A DNA stretch of 64,000 nt from Anoplopoma fimbria (lineage: Eukaryota; Chordata; Actinopteri; Perciformes; Anoplopomatidae), in contig NC_072464.1 of assembly GCF_027596085.1 (NCBI RefSeq), positions 10,870,233 to 10,934,232 on the forward strand, written 5' to 3'. The notes below the pieces were generated by a model that worked only from the letters and a program-made list of their open reading frames with translations, did not search any database and was not told the DNA's origin. Shown here in pieces: positions 1-12,150 of this stretch (its first letter is position 1; each line of letters starts with the position of its first letter). A program made the translations under genes and the position numbers.

Positions 1-3000
1 ATAAGCATGAAATGAAATGCTCTCTTTTTGGTGCCACCCGCATTCAAAAAACCCCCAAATCTAATTGAATTGAACTATTTTCTGCCCTCTTTTCATGTGG
101 AACCTCATATTTGTATCAGAGGCACGAAGCTCATTTTTAGAGCCTCATTATACTGTTTCCCCATTAACTTGCATGCACTGCAGCTCCCCGTGTGTGCTGT
201 GATAGACAGTTCAGCGTCTTTACTGGAGATAGAGGAAGAGAAATCTCTATGATTGCCTCTACGGTGTTTTGTTGTGCGTGTGTGCATGGTGGGCTGCAGT
301 ATGCACGCCTGATGTGTGTGTGTGTGTGTATGTGTGTTCCTTATGACAGTCATGTCAGCAAGCTCCCCAATTAGTGTCTTGTTAGCGTGCGATTGGAGGG
401 AGCAGGAGATTGACAGGTCCTGCTGTTAGCGTCAGTATGCGTGTACATGCTCACATTATGCACATTTGTGTACGATTAGGGTTTAAGTTTAGATAACACC
501 CCTTGAGGGCATACGTGCTAGTTGGGGCTGAATGAGGGTAGGAGCCTGGTTCTTTGATTTTAATAAAATGAGATCTCATTTTCCAATGGACTGCAAAAGG
601 CTGCCATGTGTCAAGGCCCCCGTGGTACATCATCTTGGTCAAGGCTCGTCTATACGCCCGCCTTACAGTGGAGGAAAAACCTCTCTTCACTTGAGTCAGG
701 ACAGCAGAGTCACTTACCCACCCTCATCCAAACACAACATGCTGGAAACTCACCTTTTTTAAACTGCCCCTATACACCCAATGCTTCAAACAGAGGGCTT
801 TTCAGATGGTCAAACAGTATCTGAAACCCCCTCCTCCCACACCTGTCTTATGGTGAAATAGGAAAAGAGAATTGCCTGCGATTTTTGCGAACAGCTGAAA
901 TGAAAAATCCCAACATTCACGCTTACTTCATGAAGGGATTTGTCCAGTTGTGCAGAGCGGGAAAAGTGAGCAGGATTTGAATTTCTCCCTCAAGCTCTCC
1001 GTTTGGATTCTTTTTTTGTATGTACAAATGAGGGAAACGCCTTAAATGTCATTGAAGAAATTGTGTTTAAAAGTGTGTGTCCATATCACCATATTTGAGC
1101 ACTTCTCGCGTCTTGCCTGTCTCTGTGACGGCAGGCTTTTTGCCCCACCGTAATGTAGCCATTTTTGTAGACCTGTTTGCCTAGCATGTGTTATGAATTA
1201 GTATTTTTGAAGCATTCCATGGCCTCTTAGGCACACTTAGCACCCACCCTTCACTTATGTCCCTTTTTAAAATAAAAGTTTAAGCACTCATTTATTAGCG
1301 CTGATACGCTCTTAGTTGTTTTAGAGGAAGGTATGCAATTTGAAAAAAATATATTTTCCATATTGTTTCTACTAAGACTGAAAGCATTTTTTTGTAAGGC
1401 ACTTTTAATGTAATGTATGATTTAGGAATTGTGTGTGCAGTTTTAATCCCCATTTGTCAAATGTATGACTTACCCAAGTCAGTGCTTCACTTTGATGAAC
1501 AAATTAGAGTCAACAGCAACAAAAATGGCATCTCTGTTTCTGCCACTTTCTCATCTCTTCCTCTCTCATACTTCCCATATTTGCAAGTTAGCTCTAACAA
1601 AACCCGACACGCAGAAACGACGGCTGATCGGACACTAGTAGAAACTGTCTGTTTTGCTGATAGTGTTCAATTATTTAGACACAGAATTTAAACTGTGAGG
1701 ACTATAGCTTGAGCCAAAGCCCGTGTGAAATTATTGTCACTTTCTGTGTGCTGCATATTACTAATGCAGATAAACTTGATTTCTAATTGTGTGTTGCGGT
1801 CCTTGTTTCCATAGTTATGTATCAAAGCATGTTATTTTGCAAAATATAAACACCAGAATAGAGGTCTTTCAAGCAGTTCTGTTGTAAATTAACAAATCCC
1901 AAGTTCAGCAATCGATAATCAGCCCATTGCGTCTCTGAAAAGTCCCCTGTTCTGTATCACAAAGTGTGTTTTTATACATAAAGGTTAGTCTAATCGGTGT
2001 AATTTGGATACACAAGGCTCCTCTGTGTTTTCCCCTCTGTCCCTGTGGAGAAGCCAGCCTCTGCTCACGTGCAGTAGTGATCTGTGGGCCCTGATGGTTG
2101 TAAATCACTTCTCCTCAGACCAGCGAGAGACGAGTGCTGCTGTAGCAGGAGTCAGTGTATTTGTCTGGTTCCCAGTGACACCCCACCCCCTTTAACCCCT
2201 TCCCCCTCCCCCTAAACACTCCCCCTCCTTCTCCCCAGGGGAACTCTGGAGCCAGTTACAATGTTGAGTGTTTTGGAAGAGCTCCTAAATTTTTTCAGGA
2301 TGACAATGTAATCTGACTGACTCGGCTGCTCTCTTGAACAGGATTCTCATGCAATTCTTGTACTGAACACACACGCACACACAATCCGAAACGCACAGTG
2401 GTTAGTTTGGACCGCAATACTACTTCTCCCCCTCCACCACCGCACTTCACTGTCTGCTACAGTTACAATTCAGTGCTGGTATTTATAAAGTTAACGTGAC
2501 ATCCCACCCAAAGTAGCAGTATCAAAGATTAACCTGACTGATGTTGGCTTTTGGATGTTTTTGGGGCATTTATGAATATTGTTTTTTTAAGAGGTAAAAA
2601 TCAGAAAAAGAGTGAAGATACTGGTATATGAAACTAGACAACCTAATCAATACGTCGGTACCAACCATGTCATTCAGTCGTAGCATCTTCCAGCTTGTTG
2701 TGGTGAGGGCTGAATAATGCTTGCAGTATAAATGTGTTCTTTTCAACTATTCTTAAATGGTGTAATTGAATAGTTCTGCATACTGGGGTTCCTTAACAAC
2801 TTGGAATTGCATACATTGAGTATGACAGAAATGCTTGGACTCAGAAGCGCTCATCATCCAATTGCAGAAATATGCAATTCTTGAAGAAATCTCCAAATGT
2901 CAAAAGGTTTTGATACCAAATCACAGCATATTGTGTTCCTAAAGGACTTTTTAAAACAGTTTTATCAATTCTCATGTGGTAAAATTTTGTTAAATTTAGT

Positions 3001-3316
3001 ATTGAATCTGTGTAACAATGGTAACAGATATTGATATTATTATTATCATTATTTATTATTTTTCACACCTGTGCTTTCACTACTGCTCTATGTAAAAGAT
3101 GTGAATCCGTTCCTGCTGACATGAATTAAAGCTGACCAAAGACACTGTGAAAGAATAATGAACAACTTTTAACAACCACCTTTCAAGCCTACAAAAGTAG
3201 ATTGAAACTAAAACGATTTTGGGTGGTGTGTAATTTAAACTTTGTTCAGACTGTGGCCCTCTTTTTTCCAGTTTTAACTTTTTTCCTTTTCCTCTCTCTC
3301 TCTCCTCTCTCTACAG
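1..3316. other. Non-coding: 5' intron/upstream region of bcl9
   Basis: No conserved coding exon is visible. The stretch precedes the acceptor of the first recognised bcl9 exon and probably belongs to its 5' intron. A pyrimidine-rich tract ending in CCCCAG at about 2200-2240 could be the acceptor of an untranslated exon (about 2240-2340), but nothing confirms it. The remainder is AT-rich sequence with short GT and CA runs. Confidence 0.5.
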
Positions 3317-3743
3317 TGTGCCCAAGGGCCGTTGAAAGCCCCCTTGGGGGAGTTTCATAAATACACACCGAGCAAGAAAAGACTTCTGGACTATTGTTAT
3401 CGTTTCTACACACTTTCACACACACATAAACACACACATACACAGACACATACATTCACACACACGCGCACAAACCACCCACACAGACAAGGATATAGAG
3501 AGAATGTTGGAGGTCCAAGAGGAGAGGCCAGCGGCGGCAGGTACAGCAGCGACACATTTCAACAAGAAGGAGCGAGGGAAGAAAGAGCGAGAGGAGGCCA
3601 AGGACGGTCGGGGAAACCTCTCCAACATCGGGAATCCGGTTCCTGGCTCCAGGAACGTGCGCGCAAAAGCCCCGCTCACACACACCGGCAGTCCTCACCA
3701 GCTCATCACTCCACCCTGTTCTGTAGTCCTGGGAGCCCCATCA
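3317..3743 (+). other. bcl9: bcl9 exon with 5'UTR or N-terminal extension
   Basis: A long pyrimidine tract ending in CTACAG (to 3316) is a strong acceptor and opens the exon that carries the conserved start at 3744. The segment holds a CA repeat (about 3416-3475). It has an ATG at 3504 that is in frame with the conserved start and has no stop between, so an 80-residue N-terminal extension is possible. The 3504 ATG has A at -3, while the 3744 ATG has T at -3 and C at +4. Another ATG at 3332 opens a 141-codon reading frame in a different frame that overlaps both starts. Confidence 0.6.
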
Positions 3744-5971
3744 ATGCACTCCAATAGGCTAAAGAACTCCCCGTCCACCAACACGCAGAGGTGAGTAGAC
3801 TCTCAGACTGACCACCTGTGGGGATAGTGCTGTGATGCAGTTATTAAGTGCTGTGATGGTGGTAATAATAATAAGAATGCACTGGTTTGTGGGTATGCGT
3901 ATAAGCGTGTGAGATCCTGGTGATTGTTTTACCAGCCTACTCAGCCAAACACTGATATGAATGTTGATTAGAATTATGCATTTAATCCAGACTGTCTATA
4001 AACAGCAGCACAACTGCAAAGCAAGCAACATTTAAATGTAACTGCTCTATGTTAAACAGATTATTTTTATGGCTGCACAACATTGTTGTCGCTAGTGAAC
4101 ACTTAATCAAGTTTTTATTATAGGCATTGTTGTTCTGTACTTCTAACAGCTGATGACTGAAGTACTCAGTCGTGTCTTTTCACATCAATAACATATAAGT
4201 AGGCTTTACTGGGGAAGCACAAGCTTCTGTTCACTACATAAACCTGTTACAAGTAATTAAAAAAAATCATCTCCCGTTATTGAAAAATGAATAAACATTG
4301 ACTGTCAGTGTTTATTAACAGTTTTCAAGAGAGAACACATACAAACACTCAACCCTCTGTTCAAAACAGAATGAATAGGAGAAAAAAAAAAGTCTCTGTA
4401 AAAACAGAATCACAGAGGCTTCTTGAAATGTATGGAACCATTTTTGTAAAAATATAAATATTTTGTGCCGTTCAGCCAAGAACAGATGTCAAGTTAAGCA
4501 GCGATTTGGCTGATGTGTTTGGTTGCAGAGTGAGTGGTGCATCCCTCATCCCACTGTTTGGTATGTTCTCTCATACCTTAGCAGTTGCAAGGTGCATTAT
4601 GTGCTGAGTTTTGAATTTTGAAAAAGCTGATCAGAAGCAAGTCTACAGAAAACTCCAGCCGAGGCCCTAAAGCAGCGTTTTCTGTCATACTTTACAAATC
4701 CCTATTGGGAAATGTGACCCATCCTACCTATTTAAGTAAAGTGAGTGAGTAACCATCACTGAAAGCCAGTGGCTTGGTCTATAACGGAAGGCTTTATGTT
4801 ACTTATCATGCATGTTTTTTTATGTGCGGGGGGGGGTATACATGGTATGTGATCAGTAGTTCAACTCAGTTTTAGTGGACATGAGGACCTGAGCATGTAA
4901 CTTTGGCCCTACCTGTGCTGTTTAGCAAGCAAGTGTAGGTCAGGTGTAATGCAGATTCAAGATCAGCATCTGCGCATCATTCTTTTACCTGCAAGGTCTT
5001 GATGCGTGATCCAGAGCTGTTCTAAGGTCAGGGAGTACACACTGAAGTTGGAAGTTTTCCCTGCTGACTCATGGTTCTGGAGCCTCTGGAAACAGCTGTC
5101 TGGACTGCCAAAATTCTGCTAGCTGTGTGTCTTTGTGAACGTACAGAAAGTGTTCTAGGCTGCGGCTGTGCTTTTTGGACATGTTGGCATTTGTTTCATG
5201 CTACTTGTACAAGTGTGTGTGTGTGTGTCTGTGTGTGTCTGTGTGTGTGTGTGTCTGTGTGTGCGCGCGCGCGCATTAGAGAGCGAGAGAGACAGAGAAA
5301 GAGATTAGGGCGTGGTAAGGGAGTTCTCTGCCAGTTGGATGTGTCCTGTCTGAACTGAACTGCTCTCAGAACTAGTAAGCAGCAGTCGTTTGTAGATGGT
5401 TTGTCTCTCTTCTGTCTGTTCCTTCAGGTTTAATTGTGCACAATTAATTCCCAAAACCAATAGCCTATTATAGAATTCATAGATATCCATACAAGATGCC
5501 CGATGCCATAATTACATTGTGTTTACCAGTTGCAAAGAAAAGAAAAAGAAGGAAAAAGAACAATCACATTTTCATTTTGGTCTTCTCTATTAATTAAATC
5601 TGTGATCTTTTTCTCTCTCCTTTGTCTGTCAGCCCTAAACCTAAGACGGAGGCCATGGTACGCTCACCTCCCGTCATGTCCCCCTCCACTGCCACCCAGA
5701 TAGACTCTAAAATGCCCAATCAGGGTAAACCAGGGAGCACTGGTAGCCAATCACAGCCCTCACCCTGCGACCCCAAGACCCTGGGTTCCAAAGGGGCACA
5801 GAATGTGACAGGGGGCATGGGGCTGAAGAACGGCCAGGGCCTGACCTCTGGCCCAAGCTCCAAGGTTAAAGTCAAAAGGGAGAGGAGCACCTCAGTTGAG
5901 TCGTTTGAACAGCCAGAGAGCGGCACACCCACTAGTGAGGAAAAAGGTAAGAACCAACCATTGTAGCCAGT

Positions 5972-6004
<33 letters not shown>

Positions 6005-9000
6005 CCGACCATGTCCAGCAGGAAGCTGGGATCTGAAATGGCATGACTATTTTAAATGATTTTATTCTCACAATAATTAGAAAATCGTTGAACTAAGGTA
6101 GGTGGGCAAGGTTCATGAGTCACTAAATTACTTTATTATTAGCTATGCTTTCATGCTTTGTTACCAAACCTAGGTCTGCTTATAACAAAATGCTTTGAAC
6201 TGCTCAGTCAGGTTAGGATAGAATACAAACAATGCTCAAACATTTTCATTTGTGCAGCGCTTCAGTTGTGATTGTTGCTATGCATCTGGTAATACTACAC
6301 CTATCATTCATTTCCTGGAGAGGCAGTTTATCTGATTAATTCATCAGTGATAAATGGACAAAATGGCACAAATTCTCCCTAATTACAGCCCATGGTTGTT
6401 TTCTTGTGTTCCTTTTATCCTGTACCACTGCATTACTTTATTTAGAATAGTGCTGTATATATACAGCACTATATATAGTTATTTATTTTCTCATTGTCTA
6501 GAGAAGACAACAGTTGGACATCTTGAAAAATATACTTTGCAGTCACAAGCACAGATAAACCGAACCCCACTCATGGTTGTGTGTGTGTCTGTACAGACAG
6601 CAGCAGGGTGAAGAGGATGTGCGTGGCAGAGAGGAGGCAGCCGTACAGTGGAGCTGACTGGTGCTCTGGTGGAGAAAGTGATGAAGATGACAAAGGATTC
6701 TTCAGTAAGTGTGTTAATGTGTTCGTTCAAGCATGCATAGAAGTCCCTCTGCTGATCAACGTGACTTATAGCAACTCCTCAGTAGAACTGCATTACCCAT
6801 AAGCCTGTGTGGGTCTTAAAGCCATGGTCTTCCCTCTTGGTCTCTCTGTAGACTGTAACTCCAGCGACGTGAAGCCCCAGGACTCCGTCACACATTCTAC
6901 CTCCAATGCTGGACTCAGTCGCTCCTCCACACCCTCCCACAATACACTGGGAGGACAGGGCTCGACAACAGAACCTGCGAGTGGCCAGAAACCAGTCACA
7001 AAACTTGTTTATGTCTTCACCACGGAGATGGCCAACAAGTAAGGAAGCTAAGAGTTACCATTTGTGTGTGTCACGGCTTATTCTTCTAAATTATTGTAGC
7101 TCAGAAAAATTCCCTCTCTAGCTATAACTCTTGAATTTTTTGTGAATACATTGTACATGTATGTGTAGCGTATGCACCAGTCTTCTATTAGTGATTAGTT
7201 TTACAGTTTAATCTTATCTCTAAACGTTTTAAATATTAATGTGTTTATACTGGCTAATTAAATCATCTCTATACTTGAACCCTTTTTTACACAAGCAAAA
7301 CATACACCCACAGTGAAACCCTTTGTGGAATTGCAGTTCAAAATTAAATGGAATTACCAACAATGTCAATTGCCTGAAGTTTATCTCTGTGCCCCTAACA
7401 TCAGTAGGTGTTGTTGTTGTCTTTGATGTTTGTGTGTATCGCACTGAGATTCTTGCTTCCTACCACTTCACTTCCTTCCTCCAACTTTCCCAGTTATAGC
7501 CTAAATCCATTGTGTGTATCTGCACAAGCATGTGTGTTTCTCAATGGGAGCATACACTTAGATAAACACTTGGGAATTAGAGATTACAAAGATGTTGATG
7601 CTCAGTGGAAGGTGTGTGTGTTTGTGTGTGAAATTGTTTGCTTAGTTTGTTGACCTTGGCTTTACCTTCACGGTCCAATTTAGTACTTATTCATCCAGCT
7701 CACCGTCTTTTAAATGAACACTTACACACACAAATGTATTGTGCCTGATGACAGATATCTGACTGTCTGCCTTCTTGTCCACAGGGCAGCTGATGCAGTT
7801 CTAACTGGCCATACAGAAAACATCATTGCCTTCCACATGAAAAACATCTCCAACAGCAAGGACAAAGCTCACCTTCTCCTGGTAAAGACTGTTTTTAACA
7901 CACATGTATATGCTTTTATACACCAACATCTTGCATGAGAGTGTTATAACTTAATCCTATTTCTGTCACTTTCTTCCAAAGAACAATGCAGCAAACGCCC
8001 TTCGAAATGACTCCAAGCCTCCGCAGCAACCCCCGTCCCATGCTCAAGATCAGAGCCACCAGCCTGGATCCAAGCCGTCCTTACCTGGCATGGCAGAGCC
8101 AACCACACCCCAGCCTTCAAACCAAGGGAGCCAATCTGGTGTTCTTCCGCAGGAAGGGTCATCCTCTGCAGGCATGGAATCCAAAAATCTTCCCGGCAGT
8201 AGCCCCAGTAGCGCTGCTGCTCCAGTTGACCAGGCCCCTGTCACCCAGCCTGAGGCAGGCCTCAACCCTCCAACAGCAGGTGAGGGAGGGCAGGGTGGAG
8301 GTTCTAGTGGAGCGGGTCTGACACCCCAGCAGCAGCAACAACAGCAGCAGCTGGCCCAGGAACTGTTGAACATGGAGGCCAACACAGAGGGTCTGTCCCA
8401 AGAACAGTTGGAGCATCGCCAGCGCTCCCTACAGACCTTGCGAGATATTCAGCGCATGCTTTTCCCTGATGATCGTGATGCCCCACAACCGGGGCCCCCA
8501 CAGTCCCATGGTGGACCACACGATGGGGGCCCTGATGGTGCACCCCGAAGGTCTGAGCAGGGCCCTTTACAGGCCATGATGGCGCAGTCTCAGAGTCTCG
8601 GGCCACCAGGTGGGCCAGGAGGACCTCGCCCACAAGGTCCACCCTTTGGCCCACCACATGGTCCCCCCATGGTCCCAGGGACATGCCCCCGTTTCCACAA
8701 GATGAAATGGGTCCACACATGGTGGGTCCAGGGGGCTGTGTTGATGGAGATCAGATGACCCCAGAACAGGTTGCTTGGTTAAAGCTACAGCAGGAGTTTT
8801 ATGAAGAGAAGAGGAAGAAACAAGAGATGCAGCATCGGCCACTTCCTCCAGACATGATGATGCACCCTCATGGTCCACGCGGTATGATGCGAGGCCCCCC
8901 GCCTCCCTACCAGATGGGCCCAGGAGAGATGTGGGGAGGACCAGGTGGTCCACCAGAGCACTACCAGGAGCGCATGGGCATGGGCCCTGGCCCTGGGCCC

Positions 9001-12000
9001 AGGGGTATGCCCCCACATATGCAGAGAATGCCTGGCTTCTCTGGTATGATGAATCCTGAGATGGAGGGACCCCCAAGGCCTGGAATGGGCTGGCCTGACG
9101 ACATGCCTCCCCGTATGGGAGATGCACGAGGCTTCCCTGGAGGACCTGGGGGAATGTTTGCTGGTCCAGGGGGTCGTGGTGAGCGTTTTCCAAACCCTCA
9201 GTCAGTCCAAGAAGCAATGTTCCACCAAGGTATGGGTGGAGAGAAGGGTATCCCTCCAGGGATGATGATGGACATGCAAAGGATGATGGGGCACCAAAGA
9301 GGTGGAATGGAACCTGGTAATGGCATGGGCATGTTTCCCAGAATGCCCGGTGATGGTCCTATGAGTCCATCCTCTAGGCTCCAGGGGATGGGGGGAAGGG
9401 AAATGGGACCTGAGTTTGGCATGGGGCCTGGCCCTGGGCCAGGACCTCATATGCACCCTGCCAAGCTACGAGATCCCTCCATGAATATGAGTCCTGAAGA
9501 GATCATGAGAATGAGAGGAGGTGGAGGACCTCCAATGGAGAACATGGGTCCACAAGGCCGACCGATGCAGGGTCCTCCCTTCCCTGATCAGTCACAACCA
9601 GGAGACTTTCCTATGGGGCCTGGGCGGCCCTTCCCAGGTGGTCCTGGAGGAATGAGGGGTCCTGTGCATATAGACCAAGCCTTTGGTCCAGACCACAGAT
9701 CTACACCAACAGGAGGCAATGGCCGTATGAACCACCTCCCTCCTGCTGGTGGTCCTTCACAAGGTCAGAGGGGCCGCAAGCCAGCAGATCTGAATGTCCA
9801 AGCAGGAGGGGGAAACTCTCCCAGTATCAACCCACTTAAGTCCCCTCCACTGAGGCAAGTGCAGTCCCCCATGATGGGCTCTCCTTCTGGTAACCTTAAA
9901 TCCCCTCAGACACCGTCCCAGCTGGCTGGCATGCTTACTGGTCCCACAGGCCCCAGTGCCCCTCCACCTCCCCAGGCTTCAGCACCAATGAAATCCCCCC
10001 ACTCCATGATGGGATCAGCTGGTGCCTCTCCTGTTCATATGAGGTCTCCTTCTCTTCCAAACCCCTCTCCGGGATGGGCATCCTCACCAAAGCCACCCAT
10101 GCAGAGTCCTGGAGTACCACCTCAGGGTGGCAAACCTCCCCTCAGTATCACCTCACCAAACATGATGGGGAGCATGGAGCAAGGTATAACAGTCTCTTTC
10201 ATCCATTTTCTATGTTAAGCAGCACCTGTCTCTTCTTCTTACTTCACAGTTAATATAAACATATATATATATATTTTTTTATTTTTATTTTTTTAAACTG
10301 TGAAGTAAGAAGAAGAGACAGGTGCTGCTTATATATAATTCCCCATGTTTTTATATTGGTTTTTAATTGTATCTTTATTTTAGTCACTGATCTCAGTTAT
10401 TGTTATCGCATGTAGAATATCTGTCCTTTTTTAGTCTTTTGAAATCAGAATTAGTGAACAATACTGAAAATGCAAATAAAATAGATGTGGCTATACATCA
10501 ACTGTATCTCTGTTAGTTACCACATCTGTATGAGGAGTGGGGTGGGGTTGGGTGAGTTACGGTCCAGTGGCTCCCTCTTGTGGCCACATAATTAAATCTC
10601 ACTGAGCAGCACATACTATTGCTACTTTATCATTACAGATAAAAGCAATCTGCCAGAGGATGAAATCTCAACTGCTAAGATTCATCATCTCTGTCTTGTC
10701 TTCTCTCTCTCATAATGCCATCCTCTAGGTGGTAACGGACCTCCCTCAGCCCCTCCTTCATCAGGGGCTCCATCTGGCTCCATGTCCCTCCCAGGCAACG
10801 TTCAGTCTGGCAGTCCGTACACCATACCCCCTGAGCCAACTCTATCCCAGAACCCTCTCTCCATCATGATGTCACGCATGTCCAAGTTTGCAATGCCCAG
10901 CTCCACCCCACTCTACCATGATGCCATAAAGACTGTTGCCAGCTCTGATGACGACTCGCCCCCAGCTCGCTCCCCTAACCTGCCTTCAGTGAACAATAAT
11001 GGTAAGACATCTGAAAATATCATTTGTTTGTTGTTTAATTTGGACTTTCAAGTGCACCCATCTTAGTGCATGCAGTAAAAACATAATAACTTATTTTTGT
11101 CTTGCACTTACAGGTATGGTAATGAATCACCAAGGCAATCCACGTATGATGGGACCTGGAAATGCTGGACCCATGTCTGCCCTTAGCCCTCTGGGCATGA
11201 ATCCAATGGCATCCCAGCCCCTCTCCCATGGCATGCCCCCACAGATGCCCTCTCCCAATGCTCCTAATATGGGGCCAGGCATGATGCCTCATGGCATGAT
11301 GATGCCACAAAATCCCCAAGACCCTGGTATGGGAAACCCCCAAATGATGCCACAGGGACGCATGGGTTATCCTCACAGAAGCCAGGCATACCCCCTCACC
11401 CAGTCCCCTTCCCAGCAGGGCCCCTTCTCCCCGCACAACGGTCCTGGTCCCCAAGGTTTCCCTGGCCATCCCATGGGCTTCCAGGGAGAAGGAGGACCTA
11501 TGGGAGGACGGATGGGGAACATGGCTCACGGCGGAGGGGGCGATGGGGGCATGTGCAAGCCCAATAACCCGGGAGGGCCAGAGTTCAACAACATGCAGGG
11601 ATTCAGTGATGCAGACCTTCATGAGGTTATGCGGCCGGGAGCATCTGGGATTCCTGAATTTGACCTGTCCAGGATAATCCCATCAGAAAAGCCCAGCCAG
11701 ACTCTGTCTTACTTCCCCCGAGGTGGGGGAGACAACCCTGGGGGGAAACCACCACACCCCTCTGGTTTCCCGATGCAGGGCATGATGGGCGATGGTCCAC
11801 CGAGGATGGGGATGTCCATGCAGGGGATGGGTGGGATGCCAGGGGGGCCTGGCGGGGGAATGGGACCCCAAGACATGCCAATGGGCAACCCTGGTCACAA
11901 CTCGATGCGGCCCCCAGGATTCATGGGCCAAGGCATGATGGGCCCCCAGCACCGGATGATGTCTCCTGGGGGTCCAGGAGGGATGATGCAGGGGAGACAA

Positions 12001-12150
12001 ATGGCACACCCAGGCCCTGGTGGCTCACCTAACATGATGATGTCACTGCAGGGCATGGGCGGCCCTCCACAGCAGACAATGATGATGGGGGGTCAGATGA
12101 GGCCACGTGACATGGACATGGGGTTCAGTCCGGGCCCTGGAATGTTCTAA
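3744..12150 (+). CDS. bcl9: B-cell CLL/lymphoma 9 protein (Wnt co-activator)
   Basis: Nuclear adaptor that links beta-catenin/TCF to Pygopus in canonical Wnt signalling. Coding exons read from splice sites and frame are 3744-3790, 5633-5946, 6597-6704, 6852-7038, 7785-7881, 7982-10183, 10729-11001 and 11114-12150. Every boundary is GT-AG and the phases agree. HD1, the Pygopus PHD-binding segment (VYVFTTEMANK followed by AADAVL), is split by the intron 7039-7784. HD2, the beta-catenin-binding helix (LSQEQLEHRQRSLQTLRDIQ), is at 8390-8480, preceded by a run of eight Gln. A third conserved block (MTPEQVAWLKLQQEFYEEKR) starts at 8755, and the C-terminal block IPEFDLSRIIPSEKPSQTL is near 11650. 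The rest is Met/Gly/Pro-rich. The exons sum to 4265 nt, one short of a multiple of three; the deficit maps to a C run at 8663-8668. With it the protein would be about 1421 residues, close to human BCL9 (1426). The neighbour acp6 supports bcl9 rather than bcl9l. Confidence 0.95.
3791..5632 (+). other. bcl9 intron after the first coding exon
   Basis: This GT-AG intron of 1842 nt contains a GT/GC-rich microsatellite at about 5213-5275 with a GCGCGCGCGC core, followed by a purine-rich GAGA tract. Nothing coding is seen. Confidence 0.75.
5976..6003. repeat. (ATT)n microsatellite
   Basis: About nine ATT units in the bcl9 intron 5947-6596. The rest of this intron shows no coding signal. Confidence 0.9.
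6597..6704 (+). other. bcl9: bcl9 cassette exon (108 nt, symmetric phase)
   Basis: This exon begins after CTGTACAG and ends before GTAAGT. At 108 nt it starts and ends in phase 1, so skipping keeps the frame. It encodes a basic segment with VKRM, then AERRQPYSGADWCSG and an acidic ESDEDDK stretch. The same block (KRRCVLERKQPYSGDEWCSG) occurs in vertebrate BCL9L but is absent from the human BCL9 protein as I recall it. Inclusion changes the junction codon from Asp to Asn before CNSSD. Confidence 0.85.
7039..7784 (+). other. bcl9 intron splitting HD1
   Basis: This 746-nt intron interrupts the Lys codon that ends the VYVFTTEMANK block. It is AT-rich with GT-rich patches and no coding signal. 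Confidence 0.8.
8390..8480 (+). other. bcl9: BCL9 HD2 beta-catenin-binding helix
   Basis: This encodes the amphipathic helix that docks on the first armadillo repeats of beta-catenin. It differs from the human helix at one core position (HRQRS instead of HRERS) and is followed by MLFPDD. Confidence 0.9.
10184..10728 (+). other. bcl9 intron between the large exon and exon 10729
   Basis: This is a GT-AG intron of 545 nt. Apart from the hairpin at 10216-10331 it is AT-rich, and no coding sequence is seen. Confidence 0.8.
10216..10331. repeat. Perfect 36-bp inverted repeat in bcl9 intron
   Basis: The arms at 10216-10251 and 10296-10331 are exact reverse complements. They are separated by a 44-nt AT-only spacer that contains a short TA run. 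The left arm includes a polypyrimidine tract ending in TTCACAG, which looks like a splice acceptor. The repeat lies just after the donor at 10184. Confidence 0.95.

Noticed and set aside
8567..9217. Long minus-strand open frame opposite bcl9
   Set aside because: It is the shadow of a GC-rich Pro/Gly/Met coding exon; the plus-strand protein matches BCL9 throughout.
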